Source of the DNA: Methylophaga thalassica MP
Lineage (GTDB): Bacteria > Pseudomonadota > Gammaproteobacteria > Nitrosococcales > Methylophagaceae
Assembly: GCF_000214595.1 (NCBI RefSeq)
Contig: NZ_AFIG01000001.1
Span: 558,001-622,000, forward strand
Reading direction: 5' to 3'
Length of the DNA stretch: 64,000 bases
Below the pieces are notes generated by a model. The model ran no database searches, had not been told where the DNA came from, and saw only the letters and a program-made list of their open reading frames with translations. Positions 62,192 to 64,000 of this stretch are shown piece after piece (within the stretch, counting starts at the first letter, position 1; every line of letters starts with the position of its first letter). A program made the translations under genes and the position numbers.

Positions 62192-62989
62192 TTAAATGTC
62201 TTTTTCTATTTCAAACTCTTCTGATTGAGTATCACGTACTTTCGCTTCTAATTTTCCATGTTCTTCAGGTGTGAATGTGAATCGAAGACTTGGATCTTCA
62301 CTGATAGATATTCCAGCATCAACACTTATTAAGGGTTGACCGTTATAGCTGATATCAATTTTATCCACATAATGTGCCGGTATGTATTTACGTGCCTTTT
62401 GATCAAATTGTAGTCCGTTGTAGTTGGGATGACTGATGATCATCTGCGCCTGAACCGGTTCACCGATGGTTGGTTGACGCATTCTTAGCTGCATTTTGCC
62501 TAAACGTGCTAATGCGGCGGCGGCATCTTTGCCAGCAGGAGCACTACAGCCACCAGAGGCTTTCACAAAGCGCGACACCATATATAAACTGCCGTCGTTC
62601 ATTTCGGCGACAGCGCGAACATAGGTATATTGATCAACCCGCATTCGAGTTGATAAATCCACGCTACCTAGGTTCGGGGAAAGGTGGAACTTTGCCGAGT
62701 AAGGCATCGGGTTGTTATCGATAAATACGTATATGTTTTCTATGTAGTTATCTTTTGTTTGTGGTTTTAATGATTTTATCGTGATTGGAACAATGGCTGC
62801 GTCTTCAGCACGTTTTGGTGCTTCCAAAACTAATACATCATTTGCATCATCTTGTATTGTTTTGTCACCAAAGTAAGTTTGTTTAAGCGCAGGCCATACG
62901 GGTTCTTCCGGCGTAGCTGCCATGATCGAGTAACTACTTATAAGTAAGGCCAAACCCACTAGTGTTATTGTTGATAATCGACTAAACAT
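62192..62989 (-). CDS. SoxYZ-like carrier associated with quinoprotein dehydrogenases
   Basis: A 265-residue periplasmic fusion. The signal peptide (about 1-24, ending SIMAA) is followed by a SoxY-like domain (about 40-155) whose carrier cysteine lies in KASGGCSAPAG near residue 147. A SoxZ-like domain (about 165-255, MRQPTIGEPVQAQMIISHPNYNG) completes it. Single-chain SoxYZ fusions with a GGCSAP tail are found next to PQQ-dependent methanol-type dehydrogenase systems, where the carried group is not sulfur oxidation in the usual Sox sense. The partner dehydrogenase and metallohydrolase genes are not in this window. Confidence 0.88.
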   Translation of the reverse strand: MFSRLSTITLVGLALLISSYSIMAATPEEPVWPALKQTYFGDKTIQDDANDVLVLEAPKRAEDAAIVPITIKSLKPQTKDNYIENIYVFIDNNPMPYSAKFHLSPNLGSVDLSTRMRVDQYTYVRAVAEMNDGSLYMVSRFVKASGGCSAPAGKDAAAALARLGKMQLRMRQPTIGEPVQAQMIISHPNYNGLQFDQKARKYIPAHYVDKIDISYNGQPLISVDAGISISEDPSLRFTFTPEEHGKLEAKVRDTQSEEFEIEKDI

Positions 62990-63244
62990 TTTTCTCTCCC
63001 AATAAGTCGTTATTGTTATTGTAAGATTTTTGAGAAGTTATGTATGGGAAAAGTTCCTTGTTCTGCTTGTGTCGGCTGATATCACGAAATTACCTGGTTA
63101 AAACTAGATATCTTCGTTTCCATAAAAGCATTAGGGCGCAGTGGTTCTGTAAATATTCGTCCATTGATCAGAATCGCGATATATGGGCTTTCAACTGGTA
63201 CAATATCGGCCTTTATTGAATCAATCCAGTTGAGAGTTTCTAAC

Positions 63245-64000
63245 ATGACTATACGTACCCGTTTTGCACCAAGTCCAACAGGTTATCTACATGTTGGTGG
63301 GGCGAGAACAGCCTTGTTTTCATGGCTTTACGCCCGTAAACATGGTGGTCGATTTGTACTTCGCATTGAAGATACCGATCTTGAACGTTCGACGGATGAA
63401 TCTGTACAAGCGATTCTCGATGGTATGTCCTGGTTGGGGCTCGATTATGATGAAGGGCCTTTTTATCAAACTCAACGTTTCGATCGTTATAAAGAAATCA
63501 TTCAGCAGCTGATGGATCAAGGTGATGCTTATTATTGCTATTGTTCTAAAGATGAATTGGAAGATATGCGTGAAAAGCAACGCGCCAACAAAGAAAAGCC
63601 TCGCTATGACGGGCGTTGCAGACATTTAACAGCACCTAAACCTGGCATTGACCCTGTTATTCGTTTCAAAAATCCAACATCCGGCAGTGTTGTGGTGAAA
63701 GATATGATTAGAGGTGATGTCGAATTTAAAAATGCTGAGCTGGATGATTTGATTATTGCACGTCCTGATGGCACCCCCACGTATAACTTAACTGTCGTTG
63801 TCGACGATATGGATATGCAGATGACCCATGTAATACGTGGTGACGATCATCTCAATAATTCACCCAGACAAATTAATATCTTCAACGCTCTTGGTGCTGA
63901 ACCACCGAAGTTTGCTCATGTGCCGATGATCCTTGGTGATGATGGTGCCAGATTGTCAAAACGCCACGGCGCGGTAGGTGTCATGAGTTATCGCGATCAA
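63245..64000 (+). CDS. gltX: Glutamyl-tRNA synthetase, N-terminal part (cut by window end)
   Basis: The first 252 codons of a class I synthetase: [26 protein letters not shown] (HIGH motif as HVGG) at the start, [14 protein letters not shown] near 197, and [14 protein letters not shown] (KMSKS equivalent) near 237. The frame continues past the window end. A cysteine set CYCSKDELE and GRC (about residues 98-124) could bind zinc, as in E. coli GluRS. The ATG at 63245 is the only sensible start. No strong ribosome-binding site precedes it (GAGAGTTTCTAAC). Confidence 0.96.
   Translation, partial: MTIRTRFAPSPTGYLHVGGARTALFSWLYARKHGGRFVLRIEDTDLERSTDESVQAILDGMSWLGLDYDEGPFYQTQRFDRYKEIIQQLMDQGDAYYCYCSKDELEDMREKQRANKEKPRYDGRCRHLTAPKPGIDPVIRFKNPTSGSVVVKDMIRGDVEFKNAELDDLIIARPDGTPTYNLTVVVDDMDMQMTHVIRGDDHLNNSPRQINIFNALGAEPPKFAHVPMILGDDGARLSKRHGAVGVMSYRDQ

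Noticed and set aside
63164-63204. gltX promoter (TTGATC ... TACAAT)
   Set aside because: The spacing between the two hexamers is 29 bp, far from 17.

Overview
The window reads as chromosomal core sequence of a methylotrophic gammaproteobacterium, most like the genus Methylophaga (inference from gene content, not from a database search). The markers are a sugar-phosphate block tkt-gap-pgk-pyk-fba, as used by ribulose-monophosphate methylotrophs; a tetrahydromethanopterin (H4MPT) C1-oxidation cluster with MtdA-type and MtdB-type dehydrogenases, a beta-RFAP synthase and an ATP-grasp protein; and a SoxYZ-like carrier of the kind associated with quinoprotein (methanol-type) dehydrogenases. The remaining genes are ordinary gammaproteobacterial housekeeping genes. 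I saw no rRNA, tRNA, insertion sequence, prophage or CRISPR array.

Layout. 1-3.5 kb: the end of a receiver-domain protein, then mrcB (PBP1B) with a TPR lipoprotein resembling LpoP. 3.9-11.5 kb: a thioredoxin-fold protein and the carbon-metabolism genes tkt, gap, pgk, pyk, fba, with terminators after tkt and gap and a CRP-like palindrome before pgk. 11.6-16.4 kb: crcB-DUF190, serS, a site-2 protease homologue, trpS and rluB. 16.4-23.2 kb (mostly minus): a GGDEF protein, a YciK-type SDR, a small lipoprotein, a squalene-synthesis pair hpnD-hpnE with a [2Fe-2S] ferredoxin, an HD-GYP response regulator and ispB. 23.3-26.6 kb: rplU-rpmA-obgE-proB, and rpsT convergent. 26.8-31.6 kb: xth, a DUF6435 micro-ORF, recQ, a cupin and dinB. 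31.8-38.6 kb: an AmpG-like transporter, ppnN, a Pat-like acyl-CoA-synthetase/GNAT fusion and a divergent HDAC-family deacetylase.

38.7-46.9 kb holds ssb, a YajR-like MFS gene and uvrA. An IclR regulator and a frameshifted MFS gene sit between ssb and the YajR-like gene and look like an insertion. A CYTH protein and a host-attachment-family protein follow. 47-50 kb: gshB-apbE-tonB-like on the minus strand. 50.1-56.6 kb: glyQS-gmhB-plsC and a FimX-like degenerate GGDEF/EAL protein on the plus strand. 56.6-61.5 kb: htpX, ATP-grasp, mtdB, RFAP synthase and mtdA, all minus. 61.8-63 kb: a small secreted four-cysteine protein convergent with the SoxYZ-like gene. The window ends inside gltX.

I found no single obviously new system. 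The best leads are the CRP-like site over the pgk start region, an inverted repeat placed between the -35 and -10 of the rplU promoter, a 12-bp hairpin covering the ribosome-binding site of the DUF6435 micro-ORF, the paired protein acetylase/deacetylase genes, the FimX-like protein with all signature motifs changed, the two methylene-H4MPT dehydrogenase paralogues flanking an RFAP synthase, and the IclR/MFS insertion with its one-base frameshift.
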